A stretch of 64,000 nucleotides of DNA, taken from Bolinopsis microptera (taxonomy: Eukaryota; Ctenophora; Tentaculata; Lobata; Bolinopsidae). The stretch covers positions 9,122,901 through 9,186,900 of the forward strand of contig NC_087082.1 in the NCBI RefSeq assembly GCF_026151205.1, written 5' to 3'. The notes beneath the pieces are model-generated. The model worked only from the letters and a program-made list of their open reading frames with translations. It searched no databases and had not been told where the DNA came from. This document shows, piece by piece, positions 34,047 to 46,620 of the stretch. A program made the translations under genes and the position numbers. Positions within the stretch are counted from its first letter, which is position 1. Each line of letters begins with the position of its first letter.

Positions 34047-34185
34047 ATGATTTACGATTGTGCTCTGCCAATTGCATCACTTGATTTAATTTATTGTATC
34101 AACCCCATTTTTTTGGACTCTGGTCGCTTATACGGCCTAAGCGATATACAAATAAAGCGTTATAATAATAATTATTATTATATAT
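34047..34185 (+). repeat. Probable LINE/SINE 3' tail
   Basis: A GCTTATACGGCCTAAGCG stem followed by a TATACAAATAAAGCG-type sequence and a (TAA/ATT)n run (34160-34183) has the form of retroposon 3' ends that finish in short AT microsatellites. No coding part is attached. Confidence 0.5.
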
Positions 34186-34656
34186 ACTGTTTGACACCCA
34201 GCTATCTGCTATCATACTGTGCGGCTGAGATCATACACGTGTGGTGTCCTATATTTCACTAATTTTATAAGTTTCCATTTTTGTTTGCTGTTGCCTGTTA
34301 CACATTACATCGGCAAATAGCCTCCAGCAGTTGGGGGAGGGGGAGGCGCCCCCTGAGTACGATGATCAGACGCCCAACATAACCACCAGCAAGCTCCCAC
34401 AAGCCGCCTCTGGATCTAATGCGAATTGTTTTACTGTGTCTCCTTTTTTACATTTTGGCTCATCTTCAACTTCTTCTTATCTCAAAAAAGGAGTTTTTTT
34501 AGTTAATTTTTGTCAATGTATCAATGTTTGTCAAACTACCTAGAAGTGTTTTCTTAGTTAAATTTCTATTGATCCCGTTAGATGCGACAAGGAAAAGGCG
34601 CTTATCAGGAAAGGAATTATTTAACGTTTCAATGTGACAACATCGTATTCATGATA

Positions 34657-34692
34657 TCAAATTATTTGTTATATAGTAGTGTTGAAAGTATT
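34657..34692. repeat. 36-bp exact match to the 5' end region of the LINE at 53.2 kb
   Basis: Positions 34657-34692 equal 53232-53267 base for base (TCAAATTATTTG...GAAAGTATT), in the same orientation. At 53.2 kb this lies in the 5' UTR of the minus-strand LINE. Flanks on both sides do not match. Confidence 0.85.
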
Positions 34693-35106
34693 TAATATTT
34701 AAATTTACCCAAGAAACATTTCAACTATGCGACTCATGAATATTATTCCAATCCGGATTTTACCTAGAAGTGGTTGACTTAAAATTTCAATTATTGGTTG
34801 AAAATAAATATCCAAAAGACTAGAAATAAAAACTTTTGTGTTATTTCTATTAGTAGACTACTAGTTTCACAAGCATTGCAAGATAGTGCGGAAGGTAAAT
34901 AAATTAATTAATAGATTTTATAGCATTTTACAATATCATGACTGAACCCAATTTTAGTATGAAAAATTACAATAATTACATGCATCATGTTTTAAAATTT
35001 CTCACTGTATTTTATTTATAGGATGCAGAAGATGTTTGGTGAAGAAGCCACTTATGATTTTTAATAATACCTACAGCCTGTACATATCTTAAAGAATAGA
35101 ATTTAC

Positions 35107-35555
35107 ATGACAGCAATATTGAAAGCTCTTGCGCTCTATAATAATGAGGCTGAAGATTCGGACGAATTGTCATTCAAGATAAATGATCTTCTTGTAGTCT
35201 TGAAAGAAAACTTCCAAGATGGATGGCACCTATGTCAGGTAAGCCTATTGAACAATTATGCACAGTAAATTTTTATTGAAGCTTGCACTCAAGTCTAAGA
35301 CCATTATTTCTCTATTGTTTTGGGGTTTTAGATGATGCAATGACAGTTTAGATTTCAGTAAATTTTCAAAAATGTAACCAATTATTTCAGCTTGGAGACA
35401 AGAAAGGAGTGGCACCCTCAAACTATCTTCAGATACTTGTCAAGCCCATGAATGCAAATCACAATGAAGAAAGTATTTATGATAGCCCCAAGAACCACAA
35501 CAACCAAAGCAATGTTTACATCAATAACCAAACTGCAAAAAGTCCAGTTGATGGG
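35107..35555 (+). other. SH3 domain exons of the adaptor gene
   Basis: Exon 1 (44 codons) ends exactly in phase 0 at CAG|GTAAGC. Exon 2 begins CTTGGAGAC after TTATTTCAG. Together they encode the complete SH3 with ALYxx, the acidic RT loop (EAEDSDE), the GWHLC tryptophan and the final P-x2-Y (PSNY). These are the residues that form the PxxP-binding groove. The first Crk-type site, YDSP, follows within exon 2. Confidence 0.9.
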
Positions 35556-38500
35556 GTAAGATTGTACTTTTCAATATGAAAATAATCTAAGATCGGGTTG
35601 CTACAATACATTTAGACTCAATCAAAATATTCAATATACCTTGAAGAGACGTGCCCTTATTAATTTTTCCATAGTTATTTACTAAATAATATTTAGTTAT
35701 CGAGTTAATATTGAGCGTTCAAAATATTGATCAATTTGTTGATTGTGTTAGTGGTGAATTACATATTTTATGAATAGAAAGTAAAAGTTACCGTCCCCAA
35801 TTTCAGAACGATATGTATGTATACTCAGACTACCAGAATATGCAAGGAAGCAATGAAGAAGAGGAAATATACATGAACACCTCAGCTGCAGCATTGAAAG
35901 ATCTGAACAAAGGATCACTCACTCATCTCCAACCTTCTCCTAAACGTACACCAGAACCAAGGAGAATCAACTACCCTGCTTCACCGGTCAAAGTTGTTCT
36001 TCAGCACCAAACCAGTGAGTATATGGATATGGACGCACCTGGTGGAGTTACCGATTACAGTGAGATTGCTGAGGATGAAGTTGGGGCTGATTACGACGAA
36101 GTCCCATCTCACGAAGCATATGATAGTGGAGCTCCGAACAATTCCAGGTTTGGATCTTATGCTTTTCTATTGCATATTGTGTTTATCATTAGTGTTAGGA
36201 AGGTTTGATTTATGGCGGGAACCATGCTATGATTCCTATTTTTACCCAAATAGCATGTTTATTATATTCGTTACCAAGCGGCTTCAACCAGTACTATTCA
36301 GTGTTTCATGTATGATGTAACTAATATACTTTACAGTAACGAATCAATGAAATCATGCTCCTCCCAAATCTACCCAACGAACAGAAGCAATGAGTCCCTA
36401 CATTCAACCAAAGTTTCATCTGAATCAATCAGATCGAATGATTCAGGAATATCTTCTTCACAGCAAGGTTAACTTTTCAAAACACTGAATTTTCCGAATG
36501 TTACGGTGCTTTGAGTATTTCATTCAGACTGATCGCAAATTTGCACCAACGTCCAACTTGTTTTCAAAACGCATTCTTTTCAGAAAGTGCTAGAAGAGAA
36601 AGCCCACCGTCCATTCCACAGAAACAGGGTCCCCACACATCCCCTCACTCCCCAAACTCACACTTAGACGATGAATCTGATATCTACATGGTCCCTCCCA
36701 GTGCTATTACACAAAACACAGTTAGTTTAACTTAAATAATAAAGTTTTTTTAACTTGCGATGATCTTATCTTATTTCACACCTTTAACACTACCGTATCA
36801 CTTTCAATATTCTCTCAACATTTCAACACTAGCATTACTGAAGTCACAACTAAAAACCCTTTTAAACATCTACATAGGAACAACACAGATTTCTGTTCAG
36901 TGTTCCATTCCAAAGTTCTAAGTATAGATTACTCCTCACTATAAATAACCTTTCTCCTTTCCTTGTCATATATATAAGTAAACTACAAAGTTGAGCAATA
37001 CTGCGCGCTGGCTCTCACTCCATTCGTAATATAATTAGAACTTGACATGTATGTCTTGAGTGGTCTGTAGATTAGAAAAGCGAGGGTCGGGAGAGAAGAG
37101 CTCGAGGCGGAGGTTTACATCGTGTGCTGACATGCACAAACTTTGGGAATACATCCCCCCGAGCAGCGTCAATATTTATGGTGTTTACTGTGCCAATACT
37201 TGGGGAGTCAAGAGGAGCTGGTATATTTGTATGTTAACATGGAATGTGTATTTCACTATTGATAAGATTGTGGACTGTGGTGTACTCTTCAATCTTTATA
37301 AAGTTTATGAACACCTTACAACCTAACTTTTCATACTATATATCCAAATATTTATTACACGCTAACATATTTTATTACTACCTTACGTTTGATAATACAT
37401 AGTCAACATACCTTACTTTTAATGCTTCCTGGAATTCTATCGTCTTAAACTTAATACAAACTGTTAAAATTTGTAACAGTGGCCACGAGTATTTCTGAAT
37501 CAAATTTAATGAAAGTTTCACTTTGCAGGAAAATAAGAGGAGGAGTGACCACGATTACTTTAACCCTCCCACGCCAACCTCTACCATTCCTCCAGCTAAA
37601 CCTGCGCTAAAAAAGGTTACATTTCTTTACATTTTGCCGAAGCGTTGATAATTTTAGGGTTCATACTGTAGAACTGTAACTGGTTCATCATAAGATCATA
37701 CAACCCGGTAGATATCCTTATTCTTCACCCTGTATATTATGCATATAATATAAAAACTGGGTATTTGTTGAGTAATATCACAGTTATCAGTTGTTGGTCA
37801 CATTTTAAGATTGTAGTATATTTCGGACAATAATTTGGACAGAGTACTGCAAGAATACTTATAATAGATTATAACAAAGCGCCGTCAATTGGGTTTGCTA
37901 ACTTTAATTGCAGGTCGGGTGTCATTGTTTCACAGTTTGACGAGCACATTTAAGTTCGGATTATTTTTTAACTATTTTATGTTTTTACTAGAAAGTGTTA
38001 CCTAACTTAGAAAGAACTGCTCTCAAAGTTAGAAAGTATATAATTCAATGGCAATCTTTGAACAATCCCTGTAAAATTCTGAGAGAGTAGATTAATTAGT
38101 AATATGAACTTCTCAGAGATAATATAATCAGTCTCACGCCTACCAACTTGAGCTTGAGATAGTTGTTTGTTGAGTAGCTTGTGGGAGAGCAGAACTGGAG
38201 TGAGGATTATTAAATTAATTCAAAATTTTTGAATTGAAGAAACAAAATTTGTAAAAAAATGCATATAAAAACTGGGTATTTGTTGAGTAATATCACAGTT
38301 ATCAGTTGGATATGTACAGTTATTAACTATTAAGCGCCATCAATTGGATATGCTAACTTTAATTGCAGGCCGGGTGTCATTGTTTCACAGTATTTTTCCC
38401 TAAAAAATATACTTTAAACTAGTTCATTATACGTTCACCGTAATTTTGAACAATTTTTAAATGTTTACTTACATATGTATAGTTTCATTGCGTCCTAATA

Positions 38501-41500
38501 TAATACCCACCACAGAAGTCCTCCAAAGACGCATCAGAAGTGGTGATGCTTGACGAGGGTCTTGAGTATGCAAGGGCGTCTGAAGCTATCAGTAAAACCA
38601 AGAAATTAGGCACTCCTCATTCCGATAAAAAGAAGAAGAAAACAGCTGGTAAATCATTATACTGTTTGTACATGTCTAACAGATTTAACATTTTATAGTT
38701 AACACTTAAACCACTTGTAACATAAGAACTACATAATTAAACTTAGGGGACATCATTTAAAATACCAATCTTTATTTGATGAAATATTCAGGACTTGATC
38801 TGTTCCTACTGCGTAAGTTAAATACCTCCTGTAGTGCCGTGTACTATCATATTATAATTATTGTCCGTTATTTATAATGTGTTTTGTACTAAGCACTTTC
38901 ACTGTACATATTATTAAGTGGGGCAGCTGAGCACACATTCTTAGCATATCAGGTTGTGGATAATTAGTTATCTGTAAAACTGTGAGAATTATGTAGATTA
39001 CATACTGGAAGTTGAGAGGTTCAGGAGGGTAATTAAAGTTTTCACTCACTAATATACATGTAAATAGTGTAAAAAGTGGTAGTTTTCACTCACTAATATA
39101 CATGTAAATAGTGTAAAAAGTGGTAGTTTTCACTCACTAATATACATGTAAATTGTGTAAAAAGTGGTAGTTGTTGCCACTCTGGTGTAGGTTTAAAAGA
39201 AAGTGGGATAAATGTTTTAAAGTTTGGAATGTTGTGTCACCATTAGCTCATCCGTTACGCAATTCTGCCAACTATTTGACAACAAATTTGCATTATTCTG
39301 TACTTTGATGTGCATATTAATTCTTATTAGATAATAATTCATTTTAATTTTAAGGGTTTCGATCGCTGATTATATGTTTTCTATCAGTCATCAAGTTGTC
39401 GACACTTTACCTGTAAGTATCATTAACTTTTATCTGGGACAATCAAACAATGACGTCATCTCATGGCAAACATTTTGAATTTTTCACATGTAAATTTGTA
39501 AGTAATTAAAGAATTTGGAACCAATCCACACAGTTAATTAAACCACAACACGCAGCACTCAGTGCCCATTAGGTTAATTACATAATATGAGTTATACAAA
39601 TTTGTAGAAACATAACTCCAGCCCACATTTAAGTTTCACAGAAGTCAGAACTTTATTATACCAGTTTTATTTTATCAGCCCAAGAATTTGAAGATATGAT
39701 CACTACTCTAAAAATCTTACTTCACATTAAACATTTAAATGAATGTGTGAATGGACTTGAAAATGACAATGTACCTATTTCTGAGATGCAGATATCATAT
39801 ATCTATACCAGATAAAATAACAGAGTAGATTTCAGCAAACAGTGAAGTGTATCAGCACATTCACTACACAACACATGATCTCTCGTATTTTGCACCAACA
39901 CGGGAAATCACACTTGCAACTTAAATAATCAAGACACTGAGTCAGCTAGTCTGGGAGAAGGCACATTTCTCACATTCTTCACATTTCTCGTTTAAAGTGA
40001 ATTAAGATGTAATGTGGCCAATTCCAAACTCTACCGTGCGATCAGCTGAACCACATTACGCTTTTCAAATATCAGAGTAGCAGTGAATTTTAGTACGTCT
40101 CAACCAGTGTGCAGTAGCACTGTATAATGTATACAATGCAGTAGCACTGTATAGTTTATACAATGCAGTAGCACTGTATAGTTTATACAATGCAGTAGCA
40201 CTGTATAGTATATACAATCGGGCACTATTATCTAGCTGAAACACATTACCTTGCACCAATGGTATAAATATTGAGGTAGTACTTACTTCTACAGTAAAGT
40301 ACAATAGTACTTACTTATACAGTAAAGTATAATAGTATATCTAAAGCACTGTATTATTACCAATATAAATAGTAATACCAGTGAAGTACAGTATACAGTA
40401 TACACTAGGGTACTATCCTGTACTGTGCTGGGTTGTTCCCCACTCCAATGTGGCGAGCAGTGAGCACCACATCATGTGTTGTGTATTTAGACTCATTTTG
40501 TCGGAAATGTCGAGCAGGCCAATCAGATTGGAGTATTTTGTCACGTGATCAGGTTTAAACACCAGGAAGTGATTGATCTCCCGGTGTAAATACACGTCAA
40601 GTAATGCTAACATTCGCGATGTACTTTCACACTTTTTGAATACCAGAGAAAATAGTTTATCTTGGCAATTTGTCATGAAAACATAGGTATGTGCCGTGCT
40701 ATTTAAGTGCCTGCCTACACATTTATATATTAGAGCTCACTGTTTAGTGTTTGGCACACCCCGGACCGAGGGAAGCTCTACATCAAATATTTTGTGAATT
40801 CAGAATATTTTGTGCAGTTTGACTGTTCCGGGTGCCAAGATCGTGTTTTACTGTAATCCTAGCACTTAATTAAGTGAAGTAATCACGTGTTTTGGAGCAG
40901 TGTAGAATGTTTAATTAGATTACACGTGGAATGTGAGAGATGTGGTTGAATGTTGGGCCAAGTGCAGCTGTTCATATCATCTTTGCAAAAGTTCAACTTA
41001 CACAACTGAAAATTAATTAATTAATTTAACGGGCTAAGACAGGTAACATATCTCAGAAATGTAAGCACTCTCCGTATCTCACTACCACTGTAATAACAAT
41101 AACACTATATCCTCCACAGTACGTTCAAGTAATACCCTGTTTACAGCAGGAGTAGACAAGCTGCTAAGTAACCTGACTCTGAAGAAAAGCCACAAAGATA
41201 GCCACAAAGATAGTAAACATCACGGTGGAGGAGGAGGGAGCTTGGTGAAGGGACAAACACTCTCAAAGAGCTTGGAGAATATCAACAAACACACCGTGAA
41301 CACGGCTAGGCCTCTACCTACCTTACCCAGTATGTGCTGTTTTTATGTTTTGATGTTTTGTTGTTACTAATGTATTCAAGTTGTTAGATTATATTAAGAA
41401 TATAAATTGTTAGTACTACACTCCGAGGCTATCCATTTTTCAAATTCCAAATATGACATAATTGCTTTAAAGGGTAGAATAGATGCTTAAAATACTTTAT

Positions 41501-44500
41501 TTCAAAACTTACAAAGGATCTAATATGATGAGCAGTCTCATAAAGTTTTAAACCACAAAACTGCATTATGAAACCACTGATTAACTGCACTATTTAAACA
41601 ATAATCTGGAATGTTCCAAGTCTCTCACGCTCAATATAATATATACCAACCACTCCAAATAACTTCCCCTCCGTGCCAGTCAAACCACAGTTTGTAACTT
41701 CACATGTCCCCTCCGTGCCAGTCAAACCACGGTTTGCTCTCCGCCTCAACTGTAAGACCCAGCTTGTATCCGGGACCCGGAAATGAGTTTGCTTCCTCCG
41801 ACACGAATATAGCGTAGTTCCCAAACGAACCACGGCCACTTCTTCCCAACTCCTTCCACCCGGCTCCAAAATCGGTTCCTAGTAGATAGAAATATCCACT
41901 TGCTATGTTCAGAACTTCACTTGCCCACTTTTTGATTGAAACCCCAGTTTTAGGATTGCACTGCAAGTCATTTCCTAAACCTCTTGTTTTGTCGTCGTTA
42001 CTATCCACTGTAGACAGGTGACCTCCTGTCATCACTACCCGGTGTCCGTTATTTGTGTAGATCCAGTTAAATGCTAGATCTCCTCCCACTGAAAATATGG
42101 TATCTTCATCCATGTTCTGAGCGTGGTTACTGACACTTACCTGTAGCGGACCTCCCTCAGTAACAACCTCCCTCCCTGGATCTGTTGCATTGAACCTCGA
42201 CAGCATAGATCTATCACTCTCCTTGAACCGGAACACTTTCACTGCGTCCACCTCCCCTGCATGGTGTCTAACTATTGCTATGTAGCTTACTGGGTGTCTC
42301 CAGACCAGTCTGTTCAGATAATCATTAGTTAGAGCCTCAGCGTGGGTTCCAATGAAAACATCATCTGTCCACCCTACAGTATAGCTCATCATGTGACCAT
42401 CACTGGGGTTCAGGTTCATGGCTAGGTGCCAGGTGGTTCTTGGCTCCATCTTCTCTGCACGCTCGATAGTCCTTGTTTTAACCACTCCAAGTAGTCCCCA
42501 CAGAAGGACAGTTAGTAGAGTTAGTGTGGCGACGTTCATACTCTGTATTTAAATCTAGCTTCACTAGGCAGGTAAATTATGATATTATAACAAACGTGAG
42601 AAATGTGACAAAGACAATGGTAATTTAGAAGTCCTCTGTTGTGTGCCCTATTTAAAAGATCTGTTCTGAAAATTGAATTGCATCTTCTTTTCTTTGTAAC
42701 CTCCGGTAGGTTAGATTCACGACTTTTTAACTCGGGTTACAAAATGTATTATGCTGTCCAAAACCGATTTAATACCCTTAATCAAATAATCTTAGTCCAG
42801 ATTTGCGGTATAGAAGCAGTAATTTCTAAACAATATCTGACTTCTAACATCAAATTGACCGAATATATATATATGAGGTCTTTGTAAAAAGTAATTTTTT
42901 CGTCAAATTTGCAGTTCTAATTTTATTATCCCTGTCTTTATTTGGAATAGCTTTTTAACAACCTTTGCTATTCGGGCTAACCTATAGAGGGTTAAATCAC
43001 AATATGCCTTGCATTATAGACTACTTGTTCAACCCATAATATATAAAACTGTATTCTAACTCTTCGATGGTAAAATAACATCCCAAAGTTCTGCCAGACG
43101 GACAACTATCTAAAATCAATTAAAAGATGTAAAAGTATTTAAAGCTTATATCATCTTTCACGCTCACGTTAGATGCTAACATTCAACATTGGATCTTTGT
43201 AAAACAGCGAGGACCTATTTTACCCATTTTTTTCTTAAAGCCATTGTATTAGAAATAATAAAAAATAAATAATTCTAATAGGAAATAAAGTCACGAGAAT
43301 CCAGAACTCATTGTAGCTACTATAAGTGAATTTCCCATGGCGTATTATGTTCCTAATAATAAATTTGATACAATAATATAGGAAATAAAGTCGCAACAAT
43401 CCAAAAGTCACTGTAGCTACTATAAGTAAGATTCTCACAGTGCATTATCTTCGTCAGAGATAATTTGATACAAAAGAGCAAGTTACCTAGTATTTTTCCG
43501 CAGTTCATTTCGGGATTGTGTAGTTAGTTCTTTCCCTCCAAATCCTCGTAAAGTTACCCTGCAGAACAATGATCTGGACAAATAATATGACTACTGCTAA
43601 CTCGCCTCCCAGTACCTCTGTAGTCGTGGACGGTCATTTATGGGGGTATCAGTATATATCCCCACTCAATATTAGTACAGCTCTTTATATTATTATCCAG
43701 AACTCCGTGATCATATATGATTACCACAAGGACTGGAGAAGGATTTCTTGCCGATTCTTCATTCTGATTGGTGCTGTGGACATTGGAAGTGCGTGTTTTG
43801 AGATAGGACGAGGCTCAATATCACTACTGTGTTTGAAGGACCCTTCTATGAGGATGCATACTTGGACATTTGTGGTCTGTAAAAGTTTGGTGTACTCTGC
43901 TACGTTACTTCGACGTTTTGTGTTCTTGTGCTAACGGTTGTGAAGACTATTAACATAATGCGTCCATTTTACACGCAGAATAACCGACTTTTGAAAATAG
44001 TCCTCTTCATTTACCCGTCCATTCTCCTGGTCCTGTGCATTATTGATGTTTCGGCCTGGAATGATTTCATAACTAGTGTTAATGATAGCCCAAAATGTGG
44101 TGTTATGATGGGTCCATGGAACGTTATACCTGAAATAGAAACAATTGGACGAGGCACAACAAGACTTGTAACAGATTTGATGGTGCGTTATTTTGCATTG
44201 TCTGATGGCGCAGCAACTTTTATTATAACTATCATGCAGATAGTTGTGGCTTTAGTTCAGTTTGGTCTGCCTTGCTTGATCGTGCTTGTATGCATGGTTC
44301 TTCAGATGATCTATATAAAGAAAGCCTTTGGAGGTCACGAAAACCCACAGCTGAACACTGCAAACCAAGTTAACTTAACAATGTTTCTAATCTCGTTACT
44401 GTATTTGAGTAGCGTCTCTTTGTACTATATTATGACATACCCCTTGATGATGTATATTTTCAACGTATTGCCAGTACCCATGATCTGTGTAATGTTACAA

Positions 44501-46578
44501 TTCACACTTCCTCTGATGAACGCAGCACTGTTCCCAACCATCCTGATCCTGCGTAAACCGGAAATGAGAGCACGGTACAGAAACTACATAGAAAAAGTTC
44601 TCCTTCTACCACTCACCATCTATGGAAAAGTTTGTCATCTGGCTCAAAGAAGACGAGGATATACAGAAATCTGATCAGAACTACTTTATACATTTGATCT
44701 CCATCCTCTTCCCACATTAAGTGATCATTTTCGTTTTATAACTCTGATTTAGGCGAACATTTAAATTTTCAATGATTAAGATGAGTGATTAAAATTATTG
44801 CCCTACGATCTACGTGGGGCAAAATTGATTAAGATGTTTGGTTTTTTTAATTTACAAAAAGTAAAAAAAGTATCGATTTAAGATGATTGGTCAAAATGAT
44901 CGATGAACAATGAAAAGCCTGAACTGGAGAAAATTTGATTAAGATGATAGTTTTTAAATTTTTTTAAAGAGAAAAAGGGAAAAAAAAGGTGATTGTTTTT
45001 TTGAAGAACTTAAGAAGATTGACAATAATGATATTCGTTCTATTGATATTCGAATTCATTTCTATTTTAAATGATCGGTAAAAAGGATCGATGAACAATA
45101 AAATGCCAGGAGCAAATTTGATTAAGATGATTGATTTTTAACATTTTTAAAGGAAATAATGTGATTGTTAAGATGATCGAATATAATGATATTCGTTCGA
45201 TTATTATTCGAATTCATGTCTATTTTGTGAAAACTAAAAGGAGGTATATTTGTTATTATATCTTTAAAATGAACTGTCTGAATTAGTATTTCTCCTTTAT
45301 CGTTTGACTGTCATAATATGTTTCCACTTTCCATGTGAAATTTGTCTCCAATCTTGACAGATTCCGATCCTTATGGCATACCAAATAAATACAGTTACAT
45401 AACTTTTATATTTTGCGTGGGTTTATGTACTTCTCTTGATTTGTATTTCTTTCTTTTTTTTCTAAAAATGAATGGTCATTGGGTAAATTATAAGCTATTC
45501 TAATTTTAGACAAATGGAAAAAGTATAATAATTCAATTGTGGTCATCAACGCTTAGATTTAGGAAAAAGAAGTTTGAGCTTGTGATATCGGAGTGTATAG
45601 TGGCTGGCCTAGGGACACTAACAAACCCATAGAAGATGAAAATAACCGAAGCATAACTTTTCCATAATCGATATCTACGCAACCTATCAACAATAACATG
45701 GTTTCAAACGAAGGGAACGATGTTCAGGGCCAAGTAACGACTTTCATATAGTTGGATAAATCATCCAGAAATTACAATTTCACCACGCATATGTAGGAAT
45801 AAAAATAACCGGATAAAAATGACCGGCGCATATAGCTTTGTGATAATTGGACTCAACGCAACCTATCAACAATGATGTGGTTCCAAAGAATTGAACTATG
45901 TTTAGGTCAAGCTCCAACTTTTATTCGTGTTACATCCAGAATCTACAATAATTCTACCACGCACATTGCAAAAGCATCAGGGAACATCGTATAAATAGTA
46001 CATAAATTGATAAGCACAGAGTTCCATAATCCAGAATATATTATATATATTTCACACTTAAGTTATCATTTTGGTAATCTGGATTCTGGATATTACATTA
46101 TGATAAAAATAATTTAAATTTTAGTCGATTTTGCATTTAACAGACCTATCATAATAGTTTGTACAATCATATCATTTTCAGAATATACCTACCATAAGTA
46201 AAACCAGTAAATGTTTTCAGTGCATAAAACAGTGGGAGAGCCCAGCAAAGGAGGGACTCATAAGAACAGAGAACGACCCCTCCCTCCGACACCCCCAGAC
46301 CATGAGCTACAGGTATTTACTGTCACCTGTAACACCTCAACATCACCTGTAACCATCACCTAGTCACCCACTACAGCTCCAATATCATCTGTCAAAGTTT
46401 CAATATTATCACAAATCACCTTTCATTCGCTTCAAAACGACTGCAGGTAACATTATATGAAATCCATTACGATATAATATGTACTTTGTTAGTATTTTTA
46501 TTCGTGCACATTCTTTTTGATAGTTAGGTGTGCTGTGTCTGTCTTATTATTATTATACTCGTGTCACGTGTCACCCCC

Positions 46579-46620
<42 letters not shown>

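Noticed and set aside
34331-34543. Possible exon encoding GEGEAPPEYDDQTPNITTSK
   Set aside because: Composition is protein-like and an AG precedes it, but no donor, partner exon or homology was found.
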